Source of the DNA: Meloidogyne chitwoodi
Taxonomy: Eukaryota; Nematoda; Chromadorea; Rhabditida; Meloidogynidae
Reading direction: 5' to 3'
DNA: 64,000 nt
Assembly: GCA_015183035.1 (NCBI GenBank)
Contig: JACZZP010000015.1
Location: 1,426,001-1,490,000, forward strand
Shown here: positions 1-13,136 of the stretch, piece by piece
How positions within the stretch are numbered: position 1 is the stretch's first letter
Layout: every line of letters begins with the position of its first letter
The notes under the pieces: model-generated
What the model was told of the DNA's origin: nothing
Seen by the model: only the letters and a program-made list of their open reading frames with translations
The model's database searches: none
Position numbers and translations under genes: made by a program

Positions 1-1544
1 ATATTTATAACTTTATTTATTTTTATTCAACCGCTTATTTTTAAATTAAAAATAAAAACAACATTCCTCTTTTTTTTTAATTATTCCATTATAGAATATT
101 TAAATAAAATAATTAATATTTTAAAAAAGCCAAAATATTAAAACAAAATATTTTTATTTTCTCTTCTTTTTTAAGTATTTTCTCACACTTAATTAATATT
201 TATTTAAAAATATTTTGGAGCAATTTTACATTCAGCAACTTTAAAAAATAAAAAGCTTAGAATCTTTTTGTAGTTAAAATTTATTATAATTCTTAAATAA
301 TTTTAATTTATAAAATTTTATTCTCTTTAATTTTTATTATATTTTTAAAAATTGAAAAGATTTATTAATTCACTTATTTTGACTTTTTAAAATTTTTATT
401 TTAAAATTAGCAATCTCATATTTACCAAAAAAACCAATAAAACCTCATCTCCTAAACAATGAGTATCGCGGCTATTATTTAAAAAGAATAAAAATGAGGG
501 AAGGATTAACTTGGCACTTTTTTCGATTTTTCAATGCATTATTGCCTAGTTTGATGAACGCCTGCTAGGCAAGATTAAGCCTTTTGGTAAGCAGGAAAAA
601 AGAAAAAAATAAAAAGGCAATCGGCAAACTGGCGGAGATTTACTGAACAAAAAGGCATAAAATTTATTTATCATTTTTGTTAAAAATAACCTCCTAAAAC
701 CTTTTTTTCTGAGCTTTTTGTGTTGTGTAAGTAAAAAGGATGGCATTTAAAAGGATGGAAGAAGAGAAAATAGATGTGGGAGCTTGCGGGCCGACTTAAT
801 CCTCTGGCGGGAAATGGCTGGCCGTGAAAGGAAGAATAATAATAATAAGAAAATGAGAAAAATTGAAGAAAAAAGAAATTGAGAAAAAAAGTTAGGTTGG
901 TAAATTGGCCAGTAGTATGTAAAAAAGGGGGGAGGGATTAGGCCCTCACCAGGCTTTTGGGGGTCTTTTCTCACTACTACTACTGTTTATATTTATTTAT
1001 GTTAAGTGGTATATTTATATTAAAAGGCGGAAAATGCCACAAAAAAGAGCAGGAAATGGCAAAATTGTTTGATGGTTTTTAAGGATGCCGGAAAATATTA
1101 GCAAAATATTATTGAGACTAATAACACAATTGATGGTGTTTAACAATATTTTAAAGAAAAAAAGGAAATATGTATTTTAAAAAGTAATAATATTTTATAG
1201 GTTAAATAAATGTTATTATTTACCTTCTCTTTTAAATTTAAATAAATTATTTGAGTTAAGTTTTTGAGAGAAATTTTAAGAAAAATTTCAGTTTCTCAAA
1301 ATAAATAAATTTCTTTGAGTCTTCTTCACTTTAAAATTTATAAATTTTTAATTTCAATTAATTTTAACGAATTAAATTTTATTTTAATTTTTTTACACAA
1401 ATTTTTAATATAAAATATATTTAAATTATTTATTTTTTAGATAATTACCTAATTATTTTTAATATAAATTTAATTAAAATAATTTCTATATATTATAATA
1501 AATGATAAAAATATAAAAAATAAATTTTCATAACAACATAAAAA
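1..1544. other. Intergenic region upstream of the fozi-1-like gene
   Basis: No gene is supported here. The stretch from about 430 to 1130 is less A+T-rich than its flanks. It holds two low-complexity open frames on the minus strand (546-746 and 747-974) without a recognisable domain or good splice context. The 150 bases before the start codon at 1545 are nearly pure A/T and probably contain the promoter and 5' UTR of the downstream gene. Confidence 0.6.
542..572. repeat. Perfect 8-bp stem hairpin
   Basis: TTGCCTAG at 542-549 is followed after 15 bases by its exact reverse complement CTAGGCAA at 565-572. No target duplication or longer arm is visible, so its role is unknown. Confidence 0.4.
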
Positions 1545-4500
1545 ATGATAGGAAATGATAATACAATAGAACAAACACCTTCATCTTCATCAGCTCATTT
1601 TATTAAAGAAGAAGCACATTTTGATGAGGATGAAAAAAATAATAATGATAATAAATATTTAATTGATAGAGAAGGTAAAAATTCTAAAAATTTATTACTA
1701 AATAATTGTTTAAAAATAAATATATACATTTAATTAATTTAAATAAATAATTTTAGCCTCACCAAAATCTCAAAATAAACTTGAAAATGAACAAACACAA
1801 CAACAATTATTTAATCCATATTTTGCCCAATTTCCAATATCAATATCATCTACTAACCCTACAGCAGCTGCAGCACTGTTTTCTCAATTTTCTGCTGCAA
1901 ATTTATTTGGTTTATTAGAAAATGGATTTGAAAAAACGCCTAATGGAGAAGAAGAGAACACAACGCCAAGCGAGAATGTAAATAATAATAGTCCCTTTGA
2001 AGTTAGAGAAAGAAATGAATCTGAATTTATTTTTAACAACAATGAAAGCTTTGAAAGTATTTTTTCTAATACCAATAATTGTATTAGTATAGCTAATAAT
2101 ATTGAAGATAATACTTCTAATATTTTTGGTTTTCCTCCCCAAAATGCTTCTTCAGCATTTAATATAGCCTCTCCAATTGATCAACTTTTACATATTTCTA
2201 GACAGATTTTTGGTGAAAATATTATTTCTAAACAACAACAAAAACAATTATTAAATAATAATAATAATTGTAATAATATTACTTCAAATTCTTCTATGGG
2301 AAAAAAAGGAGGAAATAATTCTGGAAGACAGGAAGATGTTGTAGTAGAAAGCAATACTAATATAATGACATCTTCAGATAGGAAGAGAGTATGTTTTTTT
2401 AATTCGATTTAATTATATATTGATTTAAATTTTTAGACATACCCATATACATTTCAATATTGTGTTCTTTGTCAAAAAAATGTTCATAGCAGTGAGTTAT
2501 TTAATCTTTTTTTTCAAAATTAGTTTTTGTCTTACTTTTTTGACTTTAAATTGACTCAATTTTAATTAAATTAGGTAAATTGCCTTGCCATATTCGACAA
2601 TGTCACGTGGGTAAACCTATGTTTCAATGTCCTGTCTGTGATTTTACTTCAACTTACTCAAAAAATAATGTCAAAAGTCATATGGTTTCTTTGCATGGAA
2701 TGGCTGTATTATTTATTTATTTTTTTAAATATTAAATTTTATTTTTAGGGTGATCCAATTAGTTTTATGGATCAATATTCTCCTCAGGTTGAGGAATTTA
2801 TGAAAAAATGTTTTCCAAATGTTCGGGGTAAATATTTTTTATTTAATTATTTATTTTCGAAAAATATTTCAGGTCGTGGCCGTCCTGTTCATGGTCGTTT
2901 TGGCGGAGGTGGTAATGACCAACAAACACCTATTAAAACAAATTGTGGTGGAAATCAAAAGAAACAAGGATTTAAGCAACTTTTGGGTAGTCCAGGAGGT
3001 GATACTGTATTATCTTCTGAGACAACTGGTGATGGGTCTTCTTCTACGACAGCAACAAATGAATTTTGGGCGTTAGAAGAGGGAAATTTGTGAGAAATAA
3101 TTTTTTAAATAACAGTTATTAATTATTTGGCGTTAATAAACTTAATTAATTATATTATAATTAACATATTTACAATATTAAATTAAATATATGGGAAAAT
3201 AAAGTATTAAATATTTTATTAATAATAAATACTCATATTTTCTTTTTAATTTTATTTTTTTCAGTCATAATTTGAATACTTCTCCTCCATCTAATAATAA
3301 TAATAAAAATATTTCTTCTTCTCGTCGTCGTCAAATGTCTAATAATTCTGCTGCTTTGGTTACTTGTACTACACCACAACAATCTATTAATAATAATAAT
3401 AATAATATTCAACAAAAACAGCAACAAAATAATAATTATCGTAATCGTGTTAGTGCTAACGGTCACAGGTATTATTTTTTTAATATGTACAAATATTATT
3501 TTTGAATAAAATATTTTAAATATGAAGGAACTTCTTAAAGGAAAATTATTAAAAAAAATAATTTATTTTATTTTTTATTAATTTTATTTTATTTTAATAA
3601 ATTTAAGTAATAAAATTAATATTCAAAATTCTAATGGAATAAATAATACTACTACTTCTCGTTTATTTAATAATAATCGTAATAATAATAATAATAAACG
3701 TCGTTGTAATATTTCTCCATTAAATAATAATAATCAAACAATTTTAATTGAACAACAATCAGCAATAACACCAACAAATACATCACCAACATCAATTAAT
3801 TCTAATACAAATTTATTTAATAATAATAATAATGGAGGAGAAATTGTTGGAATTACTTCTGGGAATGGTGGAAATAATAATGAATTAATTGGAGCTGTTT
3901 TAGAAAAACTTACTTCAATGCCAAATGGGTAAGAGAGGATTTAAATAAAAAAAAAAGAAATTTATATTTAATTTAAATTTAAAAATTAAAAACGTTTAAA
4001 TATAATATATTATTTAAAAAAAATTATTACAAGCTCAAATCTAATTATTTTGGCAAAAACTTTTCAAAAATTGTGATATTTAATTTATTTTTAAATTACA
4101 GATTTGCATTTAATCCATTTATTTATTTACAACAATTAAATGGTTTTTTTCCAACATTTAATAACTCAAACAATAATAATAATAATGCTCAATCTATTAA
4201 TAATTCACAACTTTTAATTAAAAATATAACTGAAAATATTGGAATTAATTTTAAAGTATTTATTTTTTTTAAATAATTTTATATTTATTTTTTAATTTAA
4301 AAAAGAATAAAGAATCAAATTATGAAAATAATTTATTTTCTGGAATTAATAATAATAATTCTTTTTCTTCTGAAACTTCACAACAACAACAACCAACAGA
4401 AATACTTTTAGAAGAATGTCTTTCTATTAGTCAAAAATTTCTAAAAGAAATAAATGATGGAGAAGAAGAAGAAGAAATGATAATTAATAATAATGAAAAA

Positions 4501-6390
4501 GAACAAAATTATAATAAAAAGAAGAAGAAGAAAAATAATGAAGAAGAAGAAGGAGAAGAAGAACAAATATATAATAATAATAATAATAATATAAGTTAGT
4601 TTTTAATTTATTTTTAATTTAATATTTTTTTGGAAGTCCAATATTTTTTAATCAAAATATTATTAATTTATAATTATTTATTTTTAAAAAGATATTATTA
4701 ATAATTCAACTACTTCACCAATTAATAATAATATTTATTCTGAAGATCCTCTTTATTTTCCTCAAAATGCTGATTTATTTAAAATATTAGAAGGTTCAGG
4801 ATTAGAAAAAACTGTTTTTAATACTTTTTCTTCTTCTAATGAAATTATTGAGGTTTTTAATTTTAATTAATTAATTATTTTTAATTAGAAATAATAAAAT
4901 TTATTAAAATATTAATAATTTAAAAACTTTAAAAATTAGAAAGTTTTTGAGAAAACTTGTAACGTTTTCTTAAAATATTTTATTTTTTTTTAAATTCCTA
5001 TATTTTCCCTCCAATTTTTTCCAAACATTAAAAAATAAATTTAAAAAAAATAAAAATATTTTTTAATTTTTTCAGAAATTTGACCTTTCAATATTTGAAA
5101 CTCTTTTAGAACAACAATCAATTTCTTCTGGATCATTATTAACTCCAACACAGAAAAAACGTGTTGCTGATGTTCGTTCTCAAATTGGATTACAATCTTT
5201 TGAAATTATGTTTGCTGTTCATAGGTTATTTTAAATTATTTAATTAAATTTAAAATTAATTAATTATATTTTTTAGATTAGATTCAAATATTTTAAAACC
5301 TTCACACATCCATTTAGTTCAATTAATTGCTCCTACAAAATCTGATATTCGTCGTTTTGCTTTATTTGAACAACAACATTCAATTAATAATAATAATAAT
5401 AATTTATTAATTGATAAAGATGAACAATTTATTATTGAGGTTTTATTTTAATTAATTAATTTATGAGTGATATTTAAAATATTATTTATTAAAATATTAT
5501 TTAATTTAATTTAATCTTTTTCAAAGTTATCGAAAATTGAACGTTTACGTGAGAAACTTGCTTTAATGGCTTTTATTGGAGAATTTAATGAACGTTCTTC
5601 ACAATTAAATAAAGTAAATAAATAAATTAATTTTAAATTAATTTTAATTTAATTTTTAAGAAAATTCAATATATTTCTTCAGCATCTACTTTACTTAATA
5701 ATTCTCCACATTTTCATATGATTTTACATTTATTATTAATTGCTATAAATTTAATTAATGGTGATTTTACTGCAAAATTAATTAAAGCATTTCATTTATC
5801 AAAATTACAAAAAATTTGTTCTTTTAATTTTCCAAATGGTTTTACTTTGCTACAAATTTTAGGAAAAATAATAATTAAATATTATCCAGAATTAGTTATT
5901 TTTATTAAAAAATCAAAAATTGTTGAAGAAGCTGCTGAAGGTTTTTTTTTTAATTTTTTAAATTAAAAATAATTTATTTTTTAAGTTAATTTTGTTCAAC
6001 TTTCTAATGAATTAAATTTATTAGAAAAAGGGCAATTATTAATTGAAGAAGAATTATTTTATTTAACAGAAGAAAATAATAATAATAATCAACAACAATT
6101 AATTAATTTTTCTTCTAATTTAAATATTGAAATTGTTCAATTAAAAGAGTCTTTGCAAAGTTTAAAGGTTTAATTATTATTTAATTTAATTTATTTATTT
6201 TTTATAGAGTCAATTAATTAATACTTTATGTTTTTTTGGTGAAATTAATGAAGAAGAAAATTATAAAAATGATGATAAATTATTATTTGAAATATTAAAT
6301 AATAATTTATTTGAATGTTTTTTTGGTGTTATTGCTAATTTTTTGAGTGATTTAAATAAAGAATTGGATAAATTGGTTAATGATGATTAG
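1545..6390 (+). CDS. fozi-1: FOZI-1-like protein: C2H2 zinc fingers plus formin FH2-like domain
   Basis: The gene encodes two C2H2 zinc fingers followed by an FH2-like domain, the architecture of C. elegans FOZI-1, a nuclear regulator of neuronal and mesodermal (M lineage) fates. Exon 1 is 1545-1674, then 1757-2388. The fingers lie at about 2455-2700: one with C-x2-C, 11 residues, H-x4-H (YCVLCQKNV...), one with C-x2-C, 13 residues, H-x4-H (FQCPVCDF...). Exons at 2749-2827, 2873-3089, 3265-3468, 3608-3928 and 4102-4255 encode an Asn-rich linker, then a Glu/Lys-rich stretch. From about 5075 the FH2 part reads KRVADVRSQIGLQSFEIMF, then FTLLQILGKIIIKYYPELV near 5840-5900, and ends with a tag at 6388. 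There is no proline-rich FH1 and no FH3 domain, so an actin-nucleating formin is unlikely. Exon joins keep frame through the fingers and into FH2; internal Asn-rich exons are less certain. Confidence 0.88.
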
Positions 6391-7225
6391 AGTTTTATTT
6401 TATTTAATAAAGATAATATTATTTAATTATTTATTTATTTTAATTATTGAAAGAGGAGATATTTTTAATAATATTTTGGGATGATTAACTCTTTTAAAAT
6501 TAATTGGCCTAAACGACATCCTCTCTTTCCTTTACTTTTATTTTATTTAAAATTATTTTTTTTTTTTTGCTTTTAATTTTTTTATCTGCAATTTTCCTCA
6601 TCTATCTATCATTTTTTTGTGCAATTTATTTTAAATTTATTGTCTTGATTATATTTAATTTTTCCCCTAAAATTTTTGTCCTTCTAAAAATCGCACATTC
6701 CATTATATATCTCATGCAAATATATTTTAATTATTTTAATATTATTGTCTTTTAGATAAATTTATGGGCATTTAAATTTATTTTAGATTTAAAAAAAATT
6801 TCAAGTCAAATTTGACAAAGTTTCGGGGGCCGAAATTTTAGATTTCGGGTTTATGAGTATGAAAACCACTAAAATTGTGTTACCAAGGGTTTAGTTGTGA
6901 ATTCATCTGTAATTATAGATGACACATGTGGGAACCCACTACACATATAACAAGAGCTTTCTAAAAATCTAGAAGCGGGCGAAGCGTGCCTCAAAGCCCG
7001 ATAAGGCTTTTCAAAACCCATGTATATTTTTTACCCAAAAATCTTTTTAATGTTCCAACTTTTTCAATAATTATACTACTCTTACATCCCACGTATGCAT
7101 AACACTGAGTAGTGCAACTAGTTTATTTAAAATAAAAATAAATATATTTTAATTTTTTTTATGATTTTATTTAATAAAAAAGAAGATATTTTTGAGAAAA
7201 ATAAAAAATTATTTATTTTCTTTAC
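6391..7225. other. 3' flank of fozi-1 and decayed repeat-like DNA
   Basis: No gene is supported. The segment contains a palindrome GTCAAA/TTTGAC (6805-6816), a hairpin CCGAAAT/ATTTCGG (6830-6836 and 6842-6848) and an unusually G+C-rich patch near 6973-7010. Together these look like a decayed repeat, but no complete terminal repeats or target duplications were found. Confidence 0.4.
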
Positions 7226-7312
7226 CTGTCCCCTTATAATACTACAAACCTCATTTTTAGCCCAAACAATGATTAATAATACAATTAAAAGAATAATTAA
7301 TTTAATATTCAT
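7226..7312 (-). pseudogene. Orphan signal-peptide exon of the Kunitz family
   Basis: The 29-codon frame starts MNIKLIILLI, the same first ten residues as the Kunitz gene that begins at 7855, then VLLIIVWAKNEVCSIIRGQ. It ends at a good donor (CAG|GTAAAG). No Kunitz exon follows downstream on this strand before 6800. The simplest reading is a tandem copy of the 5' end of a Kunitz gene, either truncated or spliced to an exon I cannot recognise. An independent small secreted protein cannot be excluded. Confidence 0.35.
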
Positions 7313-7485
7313 TTTTTAATAAATAAATTAAGTAATAATAAATTTAATTTAAATCAATTATTAATAATTAATAAATAATTATTTTAATAAATTCTTTCTT
7401 TTTTATATTTTCTTTTTCATCATACAAATAAAATGATTAATGACCCTAAATTAAATTTTAATAATATAAAATATATTATTAATTA

Positions 7486-7855
7486 TTAAATAATTACCGT
7501 GCATAATCTTTCACAAACAGCTTTACTAGGAAAATTATTTTGATTTCCACCACAGCCTTTGAATTCAAATTTCTTAAAAATAAATAAATTAAAAATAAAT
7601 TAAATTATTTACCTTACAAACTCTCTCATTTTTAACATACCACCATTTTATAACTGTGTGAGGATTATGAGGATTACAAAAACGTCCTAAATCTTTTGGT
7701 TGATGACAACGCTAAAAAATTAATTTTAATTAATTTTTAAATAAATTTTAAGTATATTTATAATATTAAAATTTAAAAAATAAAATAAAACTAACATCTT
7801 GACAATTAATAATATTAATAATACCAATTAATAAAATAATTAATTTAATATTCAT
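7486..7855 (-). CDS. Secreted single-domain Kunitz protein
   Basis: Three exons encode a signal peptide (MNIKLIILLIGIINIINC) and one Kunitz/BPTI-type domain. Exon 2 starts RCHQPKDLGRFCNPHNPH and ends after the third cysteine (ERVCK). Exon 3 carries FEFKGCGGNQNNFPSK and the last two cysteines, ending LCTVII at a taa. All six cysteines are present, with 19 residues between C2 and C3 (15 in BPTI). The residue after C2, the P1 position in canonical inhibitors, is Asn, not Lys/Arg, so trypsin inhibition is unlikely. The intron inside the domain falls right after C3, as in every other Kunitz gene of this window. The GTAATT after the last Cys-Thr codons could also be a splice donor, so the C-terminus is uncertain. 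A secreted effector or structural role is possible but inferred. Confidence 0.85.
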
Positions 7856-7904
7856 TTTTTAATAAATTATTAATTTAAATGATAATAATATTTAATTTTA
7901 AAAT

Positions 7905-8135
7905 TCTCTTATTTATATAAGTAATATTAAATATTAAAAAAACATTAATAAATACGTGTAAGAAAATATAAATTTTATTATTCATAAAATTAAAAAAAAT
8001 GATTTGACTAAAAGTTTAGTAAGTTTTATTTTATAAAATTATTTCAACACTTAAAAAATTGTTTTTTTTAATAAATAAAATATTTTCATAAACAACAAAT
8101 AATATTTTATTTTTATTATTAAAAAAATATGCATA
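7905..8135. repeat. Upstream block duplicated at 19148-19390
   Basis: The DNA upstream of the Kunitz gene at 7855 matches the DNA upstream of the Kunitz gene at 19085 over roughly 200 bases. Landmarks in the same order are the 19-bp element, GTTTTATTTTATAAAATTAT, CACTTAAAAAATTGTTTTT, and CATAAACAACAAATAATATT. This shows that the gene copies were duplicated together with their promoters. Confidence 0.6.
7941..7959 (-). promoter_or_regulatory. Shared Kunitz upstream element, copy 1
   Basis: AACATTAATAAATACGTGT lies 86 bp upstream of the start codon at 7855. The same 19 bases occur upstream of the Kunitz genes starting at 19085 and 21062. A TATA-like run (TTTATATAA on the plus strand, 7912-7920) lies between this copy and the start codon. 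Confidence 0.55.
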
Positions 8136-8570
8136 AACAAACAAATCAAAATAGGTAATATTTATTTTTTATTTTGAATAAAAAAATTATTTTTAAATAT
8201 TTAATTAAATAAATTGTCAAATATTCTAATTTAATTTTTATTTATTTACGTCATCTATTATGCTTTTAAATCAAAGAAAAAATTAAATATTTTAGCAAAG
8301 TTTGAATTAACAAGACTTCAAACATCGTTATGGGCAAATTTGAAGGGGACAGTTCTGAATCGAAATAAGATTAAACAAAACAATTATTATTTATTTGGAA
8401 TTTTATTTTAAATATAATTAAATTTTAAAAAACAAATATTAAGTAAAAATAATTAAAAAGACAATATTTATTTTTTCTTATCAAAAAAAATAAATTAATT
8501 ATTTTTAAATTAAATATATATTTAAATAATATAATATTGTTCAATTTAAAATAATAAAAAATATTTTTAT

Positions 8571-11500
8571 TTATCCAAAAAGTTGAATTCTATTATTTTC
8601 ACGGTCAGCAACTGCCAACAAAATGTCTTCATTATTTTGATCATTTTGTAAACAACAAATACCTTCAATACCTTTAAATTGACCTGGAGAAGGTCCCCAA
8701 CTTCCAATTTTTTTAATAAATTTATGTCCTCCTGAATATTTTGAAAATATTTGAATACGACTATTTCCACTATCTGCTACTATAAGACATCCCTTTTATT
8801 TAAATAAATAAATAAATTAATTAATTATAAAGAAAGAAAGAAAACCTTTTTATCTAAAGCAATTCCTCTAGGTAATTTTAATTGTTCAGAATTAATATCT
8901 TCATTTCCTTGAAATTGAAAGACAGGTAATCCATCTGGAGAATAAATACATACTCTATTATTAGCAGAATCAGAAACATAAAGAAGACGATTATTTGAAT
9001 CAAATGTTAAATATAAAGCTTAAAATTAATTAAATAAATAATAAATTAATTTTTAAATAAAATTCTAACGATGATTTAATTGCTTTTGTCCATCCCCCAT
9101 TGACCCAAAATTTGAAATAAATGTTCCATCTTCATTAAACATTTGTATTCGATGATTGTCTTTATCAGCTATATATACAACACCTAAATATTCATCAATA
9201 GCAATTCCCCAGCAATGCTGAAATTGAGAACATCCAGAACCTCTTATACCAAATTTACGAAGAAAACTTTAAAAAATAAATATTATTATTTTTAATTTTT
9301 TTTAAAAAAATACTAACCGGCCTTTAAGGTCAAAAACTTGAACTCTAAAAAATATAAATAATTTTAGAAAATAAAATAAATTAACCTATGATTATATCTA
9401 TCAGAAACAAAAAGTTCTTTACGTTCATTATGGACACAGACAGAACAACAACCTTTTTTTAAATAAATATTTAATTAAATTAATTTAAAAAACCATCAAA
9501 TTGTCCATTTTCTTTTCCAAAAGTTCCAAAAGAACGTATTAAAAATCCATCATTTGAACTAAAAAGTTGAATTCTATGATTACTACTGTCAGCTACAGCA
9601 AGAATTGTTCCAAAATCATCTTCTTCTTCTTCTTCAAAAATTTCTCTTGAAATAGAACAAACACCTCTAGGCCAATTTAAACTTTATAAAAATAATATTT
9701 AATTTAAAAAATAAAACTAAACAGTCCTAAAGCTCCTCTTCCACCCAAAATTAATTTTGGTCTAGGCTTTAAATCTTTATAAAAATTTTCTTCCTTTTTT
9801 ATTTTTTTATTTATTGAATCATCAATACGTGATGGCTAAAAATAAATAATTTAATAAAAAATAAAATAAAATAAATTAACTCTTAATTTATTATTTTCAA
9901 TTATTAATTCTTCTTTTTGAGTAATTGATATAAATTTTGGAGCAATTCCACTATTATTACTAAATAATTGAGGATTAGAACGTGAACGACTTAGAAGTAA
10001 TCCACAAAGTTGTTCTGAAGACCATTCACCTGTGCTTTTTGTTGGAAAGAAAGCCAACAAATTCAGGGAAAAGAAAAGAAAAAATTATATTAAAAAATAA
10101 AATCAAAATTTAAATTATTTAAATATTTTATTTAAATATATTTTCTTCTTTTTCATAAAAAAATTAAAAACTAACTACAGGGATTGGCTGTCCCCCTTGT
10201 TCAATAGAAAGACGACGTGTTTGGGAGGATGGTCTGCCATGAGAGGAAGAACGACATTGAAGTTTTCCTCCCTTAATTATATTTTAAATATTTAATTAAA
10301 TATTTAGGTATTTTTTATTAAAATATTTATCTTTTTTAATTATAAAAAAACAAACAAAATTCTCTATTTATTCATTATTTAATACAAAAATACAAAAATT
10401 GAATATTTCTTATTTTACAAACAAATTTAAATATTTTTTTATTAATAAAATAAATATTTTATTAATAAGAGAAATTTTGTTTGTTTTTAATTTATCAAGA
10501 AATAAAAAATAATAATTAATTATTAGGGAATAATTTGTTTGTATAATAAGTGTTTATATTTTTATTAAATTCAAAGGGTAAAAAGAAAATAAGAAAATTA
10601 AAATTATTTATTTATTTATTAAAAAAATAACCGGGAAAAAATCTAAATATATTTTAAAAACCGGGAAATTAAAAAATAATAATATAATAATATTTTTACT
10701 ATTTATTTACTTACCTTTTTATTTTCATTATTCTTCTTTTTTTGTTCATTTTCTAATTTTTCTAATGAATTTTTTCTATTGTTATTATTTTCATTATTTT
10801 TTGTTTCATCATTTGAAAGTTGACGTGATGTTGTTGGAAGAGGAGGTTTTTGGGTTGTTTTTTTATTTTGTTGAATTATTGGAGTTGAATTATTATTATT
10901 ATTTATTTTTTTCTAATTTTTTTTAAAAAAAAGGAAAATTAAATGTTTAATTTAAAATTAAATAATAACCATATTATTGCCTGGTTGTATCTGAGAATTA
11001 TTTTCAATTCCTTCATTATTACCAACAACTCTATTAGGTCCAGTAACCATTAGAAGACGTCCTCTTGTTGTTGTTGTTGAATTTATATTATTTTTATTAT
11101 TATTTGTTGTTAAGGAAGGTATTCCACTTGATTGTTTGTTTTGTTGTAATTGTTGTTGTTGTTTAGGTGATGTTTTGGAATTATCTAATGTTGTTGAAGA
11201 ATTTATATTATGTTTTGGTGAATTATTGGTTGATTGTGTTGTTGATGTTTTTGTTTTATTATTATTAATATTTTCTTCTTTTTCTATTAATGTTGGAGAT
11301 ATAATATTTAAATTATTATTATTTGTTTGTTGTATTTTTGATGAAGATATTTCTCCTCCAATAATATCAATTTGTAATGTTTGAGGCATTGGGGATGATC
11401 TATTAGAATTTGGATTTGAAGAATTATTAGAAAAAGACCAAGGAAGTGGTGGAGGTGTTAATCCTTCTGAACGATTCAAAGTCTATAAAATAATAAATAA

Positions 11501-13136
11501 ATTAATAATAATATTTATTAATATTTACTTCATCTTCTAATAATTCTTTATGTCTTCTCCAACGTCCAGAATTTTTAATTTCTAAATTTTCTCCTCCTCT
11601 ATAATTTAATTTATTATTATTTTCTCCTCTTTTTTGAAATTTCATAAAATTATCTGATTCAAATCCCATTCTAAAAGGTCTAGGCAAATATTGTTGTTCT
11701 AAAGGTAAATATCTATTTGCAAATTGTGGTAATGAAACTGATAACTATAAAATTAAATTTAAAATTAAATTAAATATTTATTTAATTATTTTAACTTCTC
11801 CAAAATTAGCAATTGCAGTTGGTAATTTTGCTGCATCATCTCCAGGTGAGAAACGTAATTTTTTTGCGAATAATTCATCAGAATCTGGTTGAAATGAACG
11901 AAGATAATCAAGTCCTTGTTGAAATTCTAACTAAATAAATTTATTTAATTAAAATATTAAATTTAAAATTACTTTAAATCTAGCCAATTCATCATCTCTG
12001 GCTAATCTTTGTCCATTTAAAACAGAATCTACCCAAAGACAAGCATCTTGTAAATTATTCCATTCTACATCAAGAGAGTCACGTAATGTTCTTAATAATC
12101 TTTCTTCATTTTGAATAAATATATCAGTCTTTTTAATTAAATAAATAAATTTTATTTAAAAATTTATTTACCTGTTCAATAAAATTTTCTTCTTTAATTT
12201 TAAGTTCACGTTGATATCTGTTAAAATATTCAGTTATTTCCTTTTTTGTCTGTTCTCCATTTGCTAAAATATTTTCTAAACCTCTTCCTATTCCAGTACT
12301 TGCTTCTTTAATACGTGAAGAAAGACGACGAACCTTTTTTTAATAAATAATTTAAATTAATTAAATTAAATTAATTTACTTGTCCAAGTAATCTACTTAA
12401 ATCACGTTTGAGCATTTCTAAATGTGAATTTCTACACTCAGAACAACATTTACGTTCACAATGAACACAAAACTCTAATTCTGCTTTTTCTTCACAAACA
12501 CGACATCTTTCCATATTAAAACTTTAAAAATAAATAAATTATAATTAATTAATTTAATTATAATTAATTAAACCGTTGTATATATGCCTGCATTTCTTCA
12601 GCATTAACTTCACTAGCCTCCATATGAATTTCAAGAAAAGATAATAATGTTAAATTATTTTGTAATGATTGAATACCATCCAAAGGTAATAAATGTTCAA
12701 ATCTACATTCTGGACATTTAAGTTGTGGTCTACCCCCAGTAGATTCTACATAATTTTCTAAACAAGAAAAACAAAATGTATGTTGACATTGTAAAAGTTT
12801 TGGTTGTTTATAACTGTGAAAGATAAATTTTAAGAATTTTAAATTTAAGAAAACAAATTATTTTATTAAAAATAAGTTTAATTTATAAAATAATTAATAT
12901 ATAATTTTAGTTTAATATTAAAAAGACAGTTAAATAACTAACAATATTTTACAATAATAATTAAATTAAAATAATATTTTAATTAAAACAAATATATTTA
13001 TTTATTTATTTATTTAATTAAATTACCGATCAAGACAAATAGGACAAGTTAAAAGTTTTTCAATTTGTTTAAGTGGATTTGTATTTTGTTGTTCTTTCTC
13101 TATATTTAATAATTTATTTGGAGAAAGTTTTTCCAT
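8571..13136 (-). CDS. nhl-1: NHL-1-like TRIM-NHL protein (RING, B-box, coiled coil, NHL repeats)
   Basis: This is a predicted E3 ubiquitin ligase of the TRIM32/NHL-1 type. The start at 13136 gives MEKLSPNKLLNIEKEQQ, followed by a RING finger split by an intron: CPICLDR, then YKQPKLLQCQHTFCFSCLE and LKCPEC (to about 12680). A B-box-like cluster follows (CRVCEEKAELEFCVHCE, about 12400-12515), then a helical coiled-coil segment (about 11950-12345). The middle (about 10690-11480) is Asn/Ser/Thr/Gln-rich and probably disordered. The C-terminus (8571-9690) carries about five to six NHL repeats with the usual D-x-x-N-x-R-I-Q pattern: ADSSNHRIQLF, SDRYNHRVQVF, ADKDNHRIQMF, SDSANNRVCIY, ADSGNSRIQIF, ADRENNRIQLF. 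The taa is at 8571-8573. In C. elegans NHL-1 acts with UBC-13 in stress responses; that function is family knowledge. The gene sits inside the Kunitz cluster but is unrelated to it. Confidence 0.9.

Noticed and set aside
546..974. Two adjacent minus-strand open frames
   Set aside because: They are low in complexity (Phe/Leu/Ser runs), with no domain, no homologue I recognise and no convincing splice sites.
3233..3505. Frames on both strands rich in Asn or Ile over AAT repeats
   Set aside because: The plus-strand frame is the Asn-rich exon of the fozi-1-like gene and the minus-strand frame is its shadow.
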